NCBI RefSeq assembly: GCF_019649055.1
Contig: NW_026570320.1
Coordinates: forward strand, 310,001 to 374,000
DNA: 64,000 nucleotides
Direction: 5' to 3'
DNA from: Paramacrobiotus metropolitanus
Lineage: Eukaryota; Tardigrada; Eutardigrada; Parachela; Macrobiotidae
In this document: positions 38,345-50,100 of the stretch, in pieces
Position numbering within the stretch: the stretch's first letter is position 1
Layout: every line of letters begins with the position of its first letter
Made by a program: the position numbers and the translations under genes
The notes under the pieces: generated by a model
What the model was told of the DNA's origin: nothing
Database searches by the model: none
What the model saw: the letters and a program-made list of their open reading frames with translations, nothing else

Positions 38345-38922
38345 TTCCATTCATTTATTTCGTTTCTTCGGAGTTCCTGTATAAACAAATAAGTGGTAAA
38401 TAAATAAATTTAAAAAAATAAATTTTAAATTAATAATTATATTTAAATTCTTACCAACAGATCGTTTGCTGGAGTCAGGCTGCAGTACGGTTGTATTGTC
38501 GTCAGTGACAACAATATCCAAAGCACTTCCTGAATTTCGTCTATCAAAATAAAAATTCATTATTAATTTTGAAGATTAATAATTAATTTATTCTCGTAAA
38601 AAAGGTTATACCTGGCTTTTTTTCTTCCATATACGTTTTGCTGATTGTTTCTTTGCTCCGACCCTATATGAATATTTTATAAAAATTAAAAATTATAACT
38701 TGTGTTAATATCTTGTTATATTTATGAAACGTTTTTATTGCTAACTTCAATATAAGCATAAGACTGTTTCAGTATGACGCGATATTGCTTATTCATAGCT
38801 GAAAAATCGTGAATCCCAATCAATCCGCTTTGATGCGCAGCAGCTGAATGTCCAAATAATTGCTGTTGAATTTGATTATATCCCACAACATCCACAACAC
38901 CACTGTCGTCAACGATTTGCAA
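38345..38922 (-). pseudogene. E-family mini-gene, four exon remnants
   Basis: Exon 38719-38922 follows an acceptor (TTGTAG) and begins LQIVDDSGVVDVVGYNQIQQ. Exon 38612-38663 reads RSKETISKTYMEEKKP with AG and GT at its edges. The exon matching 28063-28149 of E1 follows at about 38453-38537 with a one-base difference that changes frame. The last, TPKKRNK, precedes 38370. Shared splice sites in E1 and E2 argue that this was a real spliced gene carried by the element. I recognise no family. Confidence 0.45.
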
Positions 38923-41576
38923 CTACAATAACAAAAGAATTTATAATATAAATTAGGACCTTATGCTTCATGACTATCGTAATTACAGTTATTGGCTTGT
39001 AGACAAATGTAACTTCCGATGGTTTCGGCTCAGTCAAGGATAATAATTAACCATAATTTTATTAAAATATGAACTGCCAAATATTTGTTCTTTTATCTGT
39101 TTCTTAGGTTTCTTAGGTTTCTTACTCTTTTCACACTTTCGCTTAACACCTCTTTTTTCCATCTTTGTATAACTTACCCAAATTCTTGTCCCCCATTTTC
39201 GTTTCAATACCTTAAAAAACCAGCAAATAAAAATTTTTGCACAATCAAATTAAATTAAAACACTTACCAATAAAAACCATACACCTAAAATGGCATGTAT
39301 ACAAAAACAACTCAAACATACAACCAAACAACCGCAACAAAAATCGGAATGAAAGTCATGTTCTCCAAATTTTTCCGATTTTAATCTACAATAAAAAACA
39401 TTTGTAAACCTCTAAACGGAATATTGCACCCACCTGTCTCTCATAACTCCAACTTCACTTGCCAATCTCAAAACGGATCAAAATACCCTAAAATACTGAA
39501 TGATACGGAACGTTGCACCCACCTGTTTCTTCAAAATATTTACTAGATTTAGTAAAATAAAAATCGCCAAATACAACAGACTTCACATCATACGGATCGT
39601 TACACCCACCTGTTTCTTCAAAATATCTTATTCCCACACACATAATCATTCATCCATAACTACATTTACTCCAAAACATACCCAGATTCAAACCATAAAA
39701 CCAATCAACTTTACAGTACATTATACGCATCATATACTATATACGCATGCGCATCATATACTATCGCAACATATACTATACAATAAACCATACGGAACAC
39801 TACATCCACCTGTTTCTTCAATTTGATTTTATCAACTACAATATCTACACAACATAACTCTAAAAATCCCAAATAAATTTTCTATAATGCCACTTATTCT
39901 TTCTATATTTTACCAGAATATACTTTTCCATTTTTTTCCATAATATAATTTCTATTTTCCTTCATATGATCCATATTTTCCTTTTCTTTCATCATTTATT
40001 AACATAAATATTATAACTACCTTCCTATTAATGATAACGTCAGTTACCGGTTACAGAAAGTCCTCTGCAGTTAAGTAAACTGCATTTATGTAAACTGTCC
40101 CAGATAACAGTCTCAAAAACGACCTATACGTCGTGCAACAACCTACTCTAGCGATACCGGTGTTTAGTGAAAATAAGTAAGCGCTCGCTACTATTTTAAA
40201 AATTCTATAGTAATGCACCATTAATGTGCTGCACATTTGAATTCTCACAGAAAAAATGATTGGGTGTAGTTCGAAAAAGTATATCAATAAGCGTCAGTGA
40301 ATATAACGATGAATACCGCGCAACACCATAGTAAGTACTACAGTAAAACTGTAAATAGTATAGCTGTTTTCTGGGCACTTCATCAGTTGGTAGTCGATTG
40401 AAAGTTAATCTTGATCGAAGTGAATAAAAGAACAAATAACGTTCGCCACAAAGCAAAAAGATAAGAAAGAAAATAAAATTAAGTAATAAATTTAGTAAAC
40501 GCAGTAATGGAATAATATATTTTCCTACTATGTTTCAAGAGTTGTCATAACTGGCACTTGACTAATAAAAAACATAAAAATCGCAAAAATAACAAAACAC
40601 CCACCCGAAACACTCAAACCCCAAAAAAGCATTAAAATTTTAACATGAAATTCCAAAAAAATCTACACGAGCAAAAAATCTCTCCTTCTCATATTCTTTC
40701 TGACGAACGACTAATGTATCTCTTCGTTACGAGAGGTAATTACCAAAAGTCATTACAACAAAACTCCTAGCTCGTTATATTAGTAAGTTACATTATTGAT
40801 AATGTTAAGTACTAAAAGTTCTACTAGTAGCACGTTAAAAATTTTTTATCTTTCACACAAGCGAAAAGCAGCTGCACTACATGATATTATCTACACACCA
40901 AACATCCGAATATACAGATATACTGTATAACATCCTTAAAACTCCGTAGATATCCTTAAAACTCCGTTTAAACCACACTACCATAAAGCCAAAGCCAACC
41001 AATTCTCTAATTATTCCTTAATATCTTTTAATCTATTCAACTTAGAAAACCAAATGCAACAAAAAATTACCAATAATGACAAAAATTCACTAAAAAAATT
41101 CCTTACTTGTCACAAATCTGCCAAAATCCATTCAAACACCTCTTCCCAGGCACTCCAAACCACTCTCCACCTTACTACAACAACCTTTGCTATCAAACTA
41201 TCAAATAAGATCTTACAACACAATCCACACAACAAACTTCTCACAATTTCCCTTAACCAACTAAATTTCCACCGCACTCCGATTTCCTTTTATATACCCA
41301 CAACACACTATACTTCACAAAACCACCAATCACCAGCAAATACCTACCTCCCCCATCCGATAACTTCCAATCAAAAATCATTTCGTCAGAGAACTTTAAA
41401 AGCGGCCTCATTTATATCGAAACACCCAACCCGAAAATCGTCCTTGACAGGACACATATGGCTAAACTACTGCTTCTACAAAAAAGACTACCCTTACAAA
41501 TTCTACACAACAGAGCCATATGGTCTCGGGTGCTAAACACCCTCTGTCGCGATGGCAACCCCCCATCGCCTGCCGG
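38923..41576. other. AT-rich right body of E2
   Basis: Shared in large part with E1. It has three copies of CACCCACCTGTTTCTTCAA (about 39516, 39605 and a variant at 39805). No gene is recognised. Confidence 0.5.
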
Positions 41577-41587
41577 AAAAAGCCTTG

Positions 41588-41949
41588 GTAATTTCATTGA
41601 CTACTGTACCAAAAATTTTATTGGATCCTGAAAGCTGTCACCTTGAGCGGTTGCCAATTTTTTTTACTTTCGAGGCCACTATCCCAGTACTTCTTTTTGT
41701 TATGATAATAATTTTAGTTTTGAGAACTACAGAAAAATTTTACGTACATAGGTATTTAAGATTTACAACTGCTGCATCCGGCATAATTAAGCAACTGAGG
41801 CGAAATTTTTCAATGGCTCGCGTTTTTCTTAAAATTAAGTACAGTAAATTTTCGGACATATAATGTTCTTACAATTAGACAATGTGGTGATTACCTACTT
41901 CAGTCACTGATTACTAGTACGAGTACCTACTTAAATCGTTAAGATGCTT
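41588..41949. repeat. Segmental duplication copy A, last part
   Basis: Matches copy B at 61695-62017, starting with the right copy of GTAATTTCA. The match ends at AAGATGCTT in both copies, marking the right edge of the duplicated unit. Confidence 0.9.
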
Positions 41950-42306
41950 GATTTGCTCGTGTTCTGGATAAAACTCATTGGGAGGGTGAACCTGTGGCTC
42001 GTTATTGGGATGCCTTACGGGAGGAAGAACTGATGCACAAACATCATCAGAATCATCCATTAACTGATGCGGTTATGAGCAGTAATTCCAAAGATCTGTT
42101 TGCTGCGCCCGGCGAGGAAACAACGTTGTTTTACCGAAAAAGCACCATCCAATATTCAACTCTTTCGAGTGCTCAGTTGCTCTGCCAGGAGGGATCTTTT
42201 TGCTCCGTTAATTGCAATGATGGGTCCAGCTGTCACTGATGAAGCCTTGTGGCTTGTTCATTCAGTTTTTGCCAGATTTTCTCGATCTCCCTGCGTAGTT
42301 AAATAG
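41950..42306 (+). pseudogene. Unrecognised coding-like stretch, possibly frameshifted
   Basis: One frame reads RVLDKTHWEGEPVARYWDAL and REEELMHKHHQNHPLTDAV. A second overlapping frame continues as LFAPLIAMMGPAVTDEALWL then VHSVFARFSR. Both have protein-like composition, as if a single-base shift separates them near 42150. It could be a later exon of the divergent gene starting at 25835, or an old gene fragment. I recognise no family. Confidence 0.35.
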
Positions 42307-42689
42307 GGATATTATTTTAACCGATTCGCAAACTTGAACTTTTTTGCAGTTCTGCTTGGGTCTCGCTTATTATACCATGCTAATTTATTACTCAGCCATT
42401 GCTGCAAAAGTTTTTCTCTTTGCTTTCTTTTCGATTTATTGGTGAAATCAGTTGTGATGTCGGCGGTTTTACATATTTATTCAATAAATTAAATGGATGT
42501 GTTTTGTTTCCGCAACATCACGGAAAACTATTTATCACATGCAGCAGAAGTGGTATAAAACGAGAAGTACACCGTCGATACTACAGATGTCAGGACTCAT
42601 TAGTTCCCAACTTTAAATGAGCCACATGACCCGTTAAAGTTCGAACCAGGATACCCTAAAAATATCTCGTTTTCAGGAAGACATAATCA
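42307..42689. other. Spacer without recognised features
   Basis: About 380 bases before the Notchless remnant. I see nothing beyond short chance frames. Confidence 0.5.
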
Positions 42690-44353
42690 AAAGGGTACGA
42701 AAGATTCAAGGAACGAAAGATTCAAGCGTACATCGGACGCTCTCCAGATTTTCAACGTGCGATCCTGTGAGCAGGAATATAATAGGCCCACGCCACCCCA
42801 TCGTAAGCATGTGACGCTCTGCGTGTGACCGGGAAAGATGACCGGACTTGTTGCATACTCGTATCCCATATCCTGATCATGGCGTCCTTGGACGAGCTTG
42901 CCAATAATCGGCAGTGTCCGTTGGAATGCAGAGGTTCCCAACACAGCCACGTTATCCACTGCTGATGGCCGGAGAGAGTCTTTCCTAACTGTTTGCCGTT
43001 AGAGGGATCCCAGATGCAAACCTGATAAACGAAAAAACACAGCAGTTAAACGTAAATAAACTCTGCATGGAGCTGAAGAATATTCGATTAATGAAATTTA
43101 CTTTGGCATCTTCACAACCAGATGCCAATTTTCTGCCATCCGGCGACCAGGCTATGGCAAGAATCCAATTTTTGTGGCCTAAATTCAGAATCAACTAGTT
43201 CTTTTTAATCGGAAGTTCATAAAACCTAACTACTAACAACATCGACAAATCAATCTATAAACTAAACACGTAATGGTCTTTTCCAACCGAAAAAAGTATA
43301 ACCATTTATTTTCTGCTTGCCTTTGCAGGTGTACTGTGGCGTTTCGGTAGTAACATCCCAAAACCTTACAGTTGTGTCGCCGGAACCACTGGCAAGGTAC
43401 CTCATAAAAACAAATTCAAGTTATTAATAGAAAATTTTTACCGAAAATTCGAAGCACTTTCACTGTCATACTTTTTCTATGGTCATACTGTCATTTATCA
43501 TACTGAATAAACAATAACGACACTTTAATGCAACGCAGGCGACATACCGGCCATCCGGACTGAACTGAGCGGCTATTATCGCTTCGGCATGGCCTTCGAT
43601 GGTGCTGCAGCAGCGTGTAACTGCACGGACTCGGAAAACTGCTTGCGGTTGGTACACAATTTCCAAACATTTTTCCGTATTTGTCACACTGAAATCGATC
43701 GCATCGGATAAATCTTTCTGGATTTCCGTTCCGTTCACGAAGAATGAATAAGGAAGGGGTTCATCTTAAGGTCATAAACCCATAAGTAATAAGTATGATT
43801 TTTATAAATATCGGATTAATGAAAATCTTGAAAACTTGCAAAAAAAATATACAAATTTAACAACCAATGAGATTCTTACTAAAAGCCAAAAGTTAGTCGA
43901 AATGAGTTAAGATTAGTTAAAATAAATTCCTCGGGTAGTGAATTATGTATTACATCAAAGGCATCCGCTTTCTTGAAGTGCAGATAAATATATTTAGTTA
44001 ACAACACATAACTACAAACTCCGAGTTAATGACACACGCTACAACCTGACAAAGAGATTAATTATTTGAGTTGGTCCGTACGTGCCCGCTGACTGGGCGC
44101 TGAGCGTAGTCAAATTAGTAACTAGCCCCACAGTTAAGCCTAATATAATACCTCAAAACAGTGAACGTATGTGCCTAGATACTGTACCTGTTGTTCAAGA
44201 AGGAGATTACAGATAGTTTGCAGATCTCTAAACGATATGTCAACGGGAATGTCCCAGGGTTTCTCCTTGATCATTTTTCAGCTGCGCCAAAACTTTCCGG
44301 TGCTCCTGAAGCTCAACATCCATTTCAGCAGAACTGGTGCTGATGAAATCCAT
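42690..44353 (-). pseudogene. NLE1: Notchless homolog (NLE), truncated and frameshifted
   Basis: NLE is a WD40 protein of ribosome assembly that binds the AAA-ATPase Rea1/Midasin. Exons seen are 44188-44353 (N-terminus, PWDIPVDISFRDLQ), 43548-43764 (EPLPYSFFVNGTEIQ, YQPQAVFRVRAVTRC), 43321-43400 (YLASGSGDTTVRFWD, with a GC-AG type donor), 43102-43178 (GHKNWILAIAWSPDGRKLAS) and 42690-43021 (VCIWDPSNGKQLGK, SSSKDAMIRIWD, GHTQSVTCLRWGG). Breaks: a frame shift in exon 1 between GETLG and PWDIP; a phase misfit at the exon 1-2 junction; a shift in the last exon between the third and fourth WD repeats (near 42830). All sequence after SQDRTLKIWRASDV, about half the protein, is gone. Introns are kept, so it is a duplicated rather than a processed pseudogene. 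Confidence 0.9.
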
Positions 44354-45598
44354 TCTTCGTCAGTCCCAAGCATAAACTTCCTCTCGAAACGGTGCACCGT
44401 TTAACGCGGAACCGGGAACTTCCACTTCAGTCAGAATATATGTCGTTTCCACTTTTCAGTCCAGTACTGAGTAATGGGTAAGCAGACCGTAAGCAGTAAG
44501 CTGAGTAACGTCTGGAACCAGGATTTCCGTAATGACGATGTGAACAGTGAACGCAGTGGCACTTCTAGACTTGCATGGCTAGAGATGGAAATCTGCAAAC
44601 AAGTAACTCATGAAATCAGGAACTGCTGATTACTATAATAATGTGAAAAAATTATAAAAAACTATTATAAACTTTTTTCTTTTGTGGCTTGTGACGCTAG
44701 TGTCTTGCGCAATTTCAAGTTCGCGTAAACCTTTGAGCCGATTTAATTTACCGCTAACCCAGCTGCCTCTCCATGGAGCTGCTTAAAACTTTTGAACAGT
44801 AATTGCAACCTTCACGTGTGACTGGTAAGTAGCAAAGTAAGTACGACATTTGCGGCACCATACAGTCAAAATGTCAAATTGAAATGACTCAGTATGTATG
44901 ATTCACATTTCAAATTTCCGTGGAACTGTGTCCCCACTTTGCCTCCAGATGGCGCTGTATGGAGAAAATCAGAAAAATATACTGCTGGGCAGCCCGCGGC
45001 TCGGTCCGACAACTCTAACGGTCCGCAGCTTTTGTTGGGTGGACGGTCACATCCTATTTGAAAATAAGCCACTCGGCCTAAAGAAAAGCCGGTTAAAGCC
45101 ATCGGTCCGCCGCTTCGGTCTGAGCCAATTTGAGTGCTGTCTACTTCGTCTCGGTAGCATGCGTCAGTTCATAAATCAGTTCACAGCGAAGAACCATTTT
45201 TCTACATTTGCTTATTAGTTTGTGCGTTTGTCCGGCTCTTGATATAACTTCAGACCTTTGCAGGTTGTGGCATCCTCCTGAATAAAGTATTTGCAGACGT
45301 ATTAGGAAGTCCGGATCTTTCGCTTTTTCTGTTCTTCAGATTATCGTGCGAGGTAAGTTGGCGGTGGACCTTGGAGAAAGTGCGGGTTTAGTTTGCATGA
45401 TAAACAACGTCACAACGAAAAGGAGATTTACTCTTTTTACCCGTACGGCATTCGTTACAGTAGCTTTAGTGACTGCTTTACAGTCTAACCCTGAAAGCTT
45501 TTTCTTACTGTTCATTTTGTTTTATAGAGGAATAGCAATTTTTGAGTTGTTTCTGCCCGGCGTTCTTTGAGTTCCAAAAGTCCCTTGTTGCTTACAAT
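44354..45598. other. Intergenic, no recognised gene
   Basis: A 107-codon plus-strand frame at 44898-45218 is present but shows no domain or splice context I trust. It may be chance. Confidence 0.4.
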
Positions 45599-46209
45599 TA
45601 GAGCTGGGCGCAGGGCAGGGATCCTGTCCTGAACCTGCAGGATCCTCTACCTGCAGGACAGTTTCAGCCTTCAGGGTAAAATGCTGACCTGAAATTTGTT
45701 TCAGGTTCAGGTTCAGGGCATTAAACTCCCTGAAAGTTTAGGGACATGGCGTACCTTAGTCCTGCAGAAATCCTGGATTTTTCAAAAAAATTGCAGTTAT
45801 CGGAATTTCACAAAGTTGCTAAAGTAAAACATGGCGCCCGCAAGTAGACAATTGCGGGTGATGGCCCTAAAAAGTGCATCAAGCGCTAAAAAGCGAAGAA
45901 AAACTCGCTACCTCATTACACTACAGTGACTACACTACGAAATGCGTGCTTAGCTCGTTTCGCTACTGGCTTCGTATCGTCTTTCAAATGTGCAGATGCG
46001 GAAAAAAATTATTCAAGTACATTTTAATTTATTTAACTCAGACACGCTCAGGATTTCAGGTCAGGCTCAGGGTGAATACTTTCAGGCTCAGGACAGGTTC
46101 AGGTAGATCACCAAGGTGAGTTTCAGGGACAGGACAGGTTCAGGGAGGGAAAAATTGAAAAAGTACTGTACAGGTTCAGGGCAATCTAACCGTCCTGTTC
46201 CCAGCCCTA
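45599..46209. mobile_element. hAT-like MITE with GGTTCAGG repeats
   Basis: The ends are TAGAGCTGGG and the reverse complement of CCCAGCCCTA, a typical hAT-type start. Flanking 8-mers CTTACAAT (45591-45598) and CGTACCAT (46210-46217) agree at 6 of 8 positions, as in an aged target duplication. The subterminal zones are made of GGTTCAGGNCAGG repeats. The 611 bp hold no transposase. Confidence 0.75.
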
Positions 46210-47128
46210 CGTACCATGCGCCGGCATGCGGGGTTGAGTCTTCGAAGCAAACTTTAAAGATGCCAAGTTGCCAAATTGTTTTCTCGAATAGCAAACGAAA
46301 CTGAAAACGAAAGAGTAGCAAATTTCGAAAAATAGAGGTTTAACCGTTTAACAAATCGCCGGCAGTTCAGCAGTAAAGGCAGCCGCGCCCGCCCGTGGCG
46401 GCACTTTACAACATACCTACGCTTAAACCACCGCGGAGGTCAGTTGCCGAAAAACAGACTTGCGAATTGTCCCACAGACGCAGAACATTCTCGGCCATCT
46501 TTGTCCAGTTTTCTGTTCTTTTTCAAGTACTAAATTTTGATAAGCCATGTACAACAGCACGCACGGCGACGGAATAATCTGTTATAGAACGTGAAGTTTT
46601 ATCTAGCTGCAGGAGAATTGTAAAAAGGCGTGTTAGATGTTGAGACAGTGGTGGGGTGTTCGGTTTAGCAGTGGTGGGGTCTAAGCTTTTCCCATAGACT
46701 TTGTATGTTAAAGTTTTTGAAAGTTTTCTTTCAAAATATTTTTTTTCTCCAAAAACTGATTTGTGATGGCTAATCTACACTTTAAGAGCTATACATAGTC
46801 ACGGCAGTTTGGATCAGCGCGTCGAGCTGACGGACTCAACAAAGATTAAGGCTTACGCGATTATTATATACAGATAGAGATTATTATGGTCAGTACGAAG
46901 TTTGTCCGGCTATATAGAACAGGTTTTGACATCGTCGAAGTCAGTAATTTTTTTAAGAAATAAATTGCATGTGACAAGTTTTCTGAACCTGCTGACTCTA
47001 ATGGCTTATACAGTTTTTTTCATTATGTTTGGTTTTTCCGGTCCCGATGTCCCAGATTTTTTGGTAGTTACTGTATATTATGGATCTTGTTCCTTGTTAA
47101 CAATAAAGTAAGGGATTTTTTTTGTAGA
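46210..47128. other. Upstream region of the tail-anchored protein gene
   Basis: No coding signal. TTTTTTTGTAG ends right before the start codon at 47129, so a 5' UTR exon probably lies within this stretch. I cannot place its edges. Confidence 0.4.
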
Positions 47129-50100
47129 ATGGCGGGGAACGGTAACGATTCGGGAATGGAGGAGAACGGTTTGCCTCAACGTAAGTGAAGGATTTCGGCA
47201 TAGAACAAAGAAGCAACACATTTAAAGATGTTTCAGATGAGAAAAATTTATTATCGCTGAAATAAGTACGAACTCAGCCACGAAGTACTGTAAATTTTTA
47301 CAACTCTTTTGAAATTGAACATGGTAGTCTTCGGAAGCCTGCCGCCCACTCTGTTAAAGAGACTTTATACCATGGTAGTAAGATAAAAAAGGAAATTTTT
47401 GAAATTCTTACAGTGGGATTGAGAAGGGTTACATCTGTTGCTGGTCGCAAGCCATTGCAAGATATCATTATGCACTTCTATTGCGAATCAGAATATGCTA
47501 AGATTCAAAATGTCGAATGAAGTAGTAAGTAAGTAGCCAACCGGTTAAAACTGGGATGGGGCAGTGGTTACTTCCAGTAGGCTTATAACTGACCTCCTAG
47601 AAATTCAAAGGTCACGTTGTCTTCATCGAAATAGAATGGAGTCAGGCGAATTAAGCAAGAGCTTTGGATGGAAAACAGCCCAAACTAATCCTTCTCGGAC
47701 TATAGCGTTAGCGGGATTTCTTAACAAATGTTAATTGGGAGGGAGGTTAGGATGGTCCATGGGTCGAATTTTTATGCAGGTCTGCTTAATTTAAATCTCG
47801 TTTATTGCAGGCCACGCCCTCAGCATCGCTACCCATAGTGAAAAATATTCATAACACATACGACGATAATAAAAAAATAGGATAACTGGTAATTAGTTGG
47901 TGGGTGACCTTGACGGATTTGTAAGAGAATCTGCCCGAACTTGGCGCGGCGTCCCTGTAATACCAAAATTTGTAGTAATATCCAAGGGTGGTCGAGGCCT
48001 ATATCTATAAACTGCTTTGCGCTTCACGTTCAGTAGCGAAGAGCCTAAGGAAGGTAAATCTGTGAAGGCGATACCTAAGACTACAGTATACTGATGTGAA
48101 CTGGTGGCCGTTCACTTAAATGGACCCTTTTTAGAGTCTTAATGATATTATTATCGAAATTTCAACAGAAAAGGATCACTAGGAGTTTTTGATTAACAAA
48201 CGATCCAAGTGTTTCGTAACTTGAAATTCCCCTGCCGCCCTTCAAACGCAATTTTTCTAGATAACCTCATACCGTAATTATCGAATTATAAGCTCCCCCC
48301 GTAATTAGAGCCCGCCCTTAAGGTCATTTGAAATAAATATTATCCCCCCGAAATATAAGCCCATGGGCTTAATTAAATGCTATATAGTCCATGTTAGCGA
48401 ACGCCAAAAAAGTTAGTGTTTGAAAAATTGAAGCCCCCTCCGAAATACAAGCCGATGCCCGTAATTGGAGCCCACCCCGTGAGGCGTTTGAAATATTTGT
48501 AACCCTGGGGCTCTAGTTCGATAATTACTGTATGTGCAGTATAAAAAGCTGTACGTAAAAGAAAAGTGTACAGCCGTCAGTTCGAAAAACTGCTTTTTCG
48601 TTATTCACAATATCACTTACAATCAGTTTACAGTCGATAACATACTTTTATTTGCACAGTTTGCTATGGACGCTGATTTGGCCATATTTTAATCCGTCTT
48701 CGTGATCGAGTGCGCCGGGTAGTTTGCTGCCCTGATCGAAAGGAAAACACTATTATCCACTTCTTCACATTTTCCAGTGTCACCGTGAGCGGAACGGCTC
48801 ACTAAATGACTTCGCCGACGACTACTTGCTGAACCGATTATCATACTCGATTGGTCCTGAATCTAAATACAACGCTAACGACATCATTGTTTAACTATGC
48901 TTCTAAAATGCCGATACGGTAAAGTTGAGATCTGTAAATATTCAATCAATATGAACAGCTTATAGGCAGTGTTGCCTGTGCAATGTAAACGTAATAGTCT
49001 TGAATGATCAATTGGTGAGAAATGAACAAATTTTATACATTGCTACAACATCGTGGAAAACTACGATTATGATTGCTTTAATCATAGTTCCTATTTTAAG
49101 ACTGCGATTTATCGTACGATTTCGAGTCACGATTGCAGTATGGACCTAGCATAAGTATCGCGATACAAAATGTGAATGCAATATCGTCACCGATGGCTTA
49201 CACACTGCAAAAGATTTAGAATGCGTTGATACGTAAGTTGTGGATCGCCAGATAACACGCAAACACTGCCTGCTAAATGAATCGTGCTGGTGGGGATACT
49301 TTTGCGAAATGAATTGAGCCGGATACATTTATGGATTTGCACTTTCGCAGCTTTTCGCCTGCGCTAAAGTGGTATTTTCGCACTGACGAGCTGTACTGAT
49401 GCTGTGCTATTCGTGCCGATGACCGCCTTCTACAGAACAGAAATTTGTTTTGTAAGACAATATCCCGAGTAGTAAAAACTGAAAACTGTGACACGAATGA
49501 TTATCATGTGCAGCATGGCAATTATATTGCGCCGGGTAGGGTACGAGCATTTAACAAAGCATGTCACCTGTTCTGTTCCGCAGCTTCCGCTGCTCCGTCT
49601 TCACGTATTTCGTTTCGTATTGATGGTCATACAAGAGGATAATTCATATTTATCTAGCCGGTAATTCATATTTATCTATCGCAGGCAGTTGTGAGGAGGG
49701 GATGGCGCTTCTTTTAGCTATATTACTGAAGGAGGGTTTAGTGATGCGCAAAAACAGACATTGACGTTATTAACCAAGATGGATTCTGGGCGTTTTTCTT
49801 AAAGTTATTTGACAGGGAACGAAATGGAGCTTAACAGCTCTCTGGCTTTGCTTTAAAGATTTACGAAGTATCAAGCCCCGTAATCCGCTTGTTCGGCAAG
49901 CATATTCTCTCTTGCTAGCAGCTAGCTGATGAAATCCGTAAACTGATTCATGTCAGAAAGCCACTACCGGAGATCATATCAAATTAAACTATAGCGGAAA
50001 TATTTTTTACTGTCAGTGCGCATGAATTTGACATTATTGAACTAGACCACACGCAGGTTAACAGTTAACTGATCAAGTATGGATCATATAGGGTTGGATT

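Larger units (their letters stand above)
37141..41576. mobile_element. Element E2: second copy of the E family
   Basis: It shares with E1 the left end CACCTAACGGGCGGCCACC, the 79-bp satellite, the AT-rich body and the right end. The right end shows a perfect hairpin, GCGATGG with CCATCGC, ten or so bases before the terminus. Right of the left end, a 13-bp inverted repeat (CTCAGTTAGTTTA) at about 37306-37340 abuts the array. E2 lacks the 1.1-kb insertion in E1 but has about 780 extra bases (about 38560-39340) carrying upstream exons of the mini-gene. Confidence 0.6.
31220..41587. mobile_element. 10.4-kb composite insertion
   Basis: It interrupts copy A between two copies of GTAATTTCA (31211-31219 and 41588-41596); copy B has the single site at 61695-61703. 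Contents are a reverse-transcriptase gene remnant (minus), AT-rich sequence with palindromes, and element E2. Its outer ends, GCGTAGTTACATCAGCG and AAAAAGCCTTG, are not inverted repeats of each other, so I cannot say which element made the 9-bp duplication. Confidence 0.7.

Noticed and set aside
44898-45218. Possible 107-residue protein
   Set aside because: No domain, no splice context, composition consistent with chance; not enough to call a gene.
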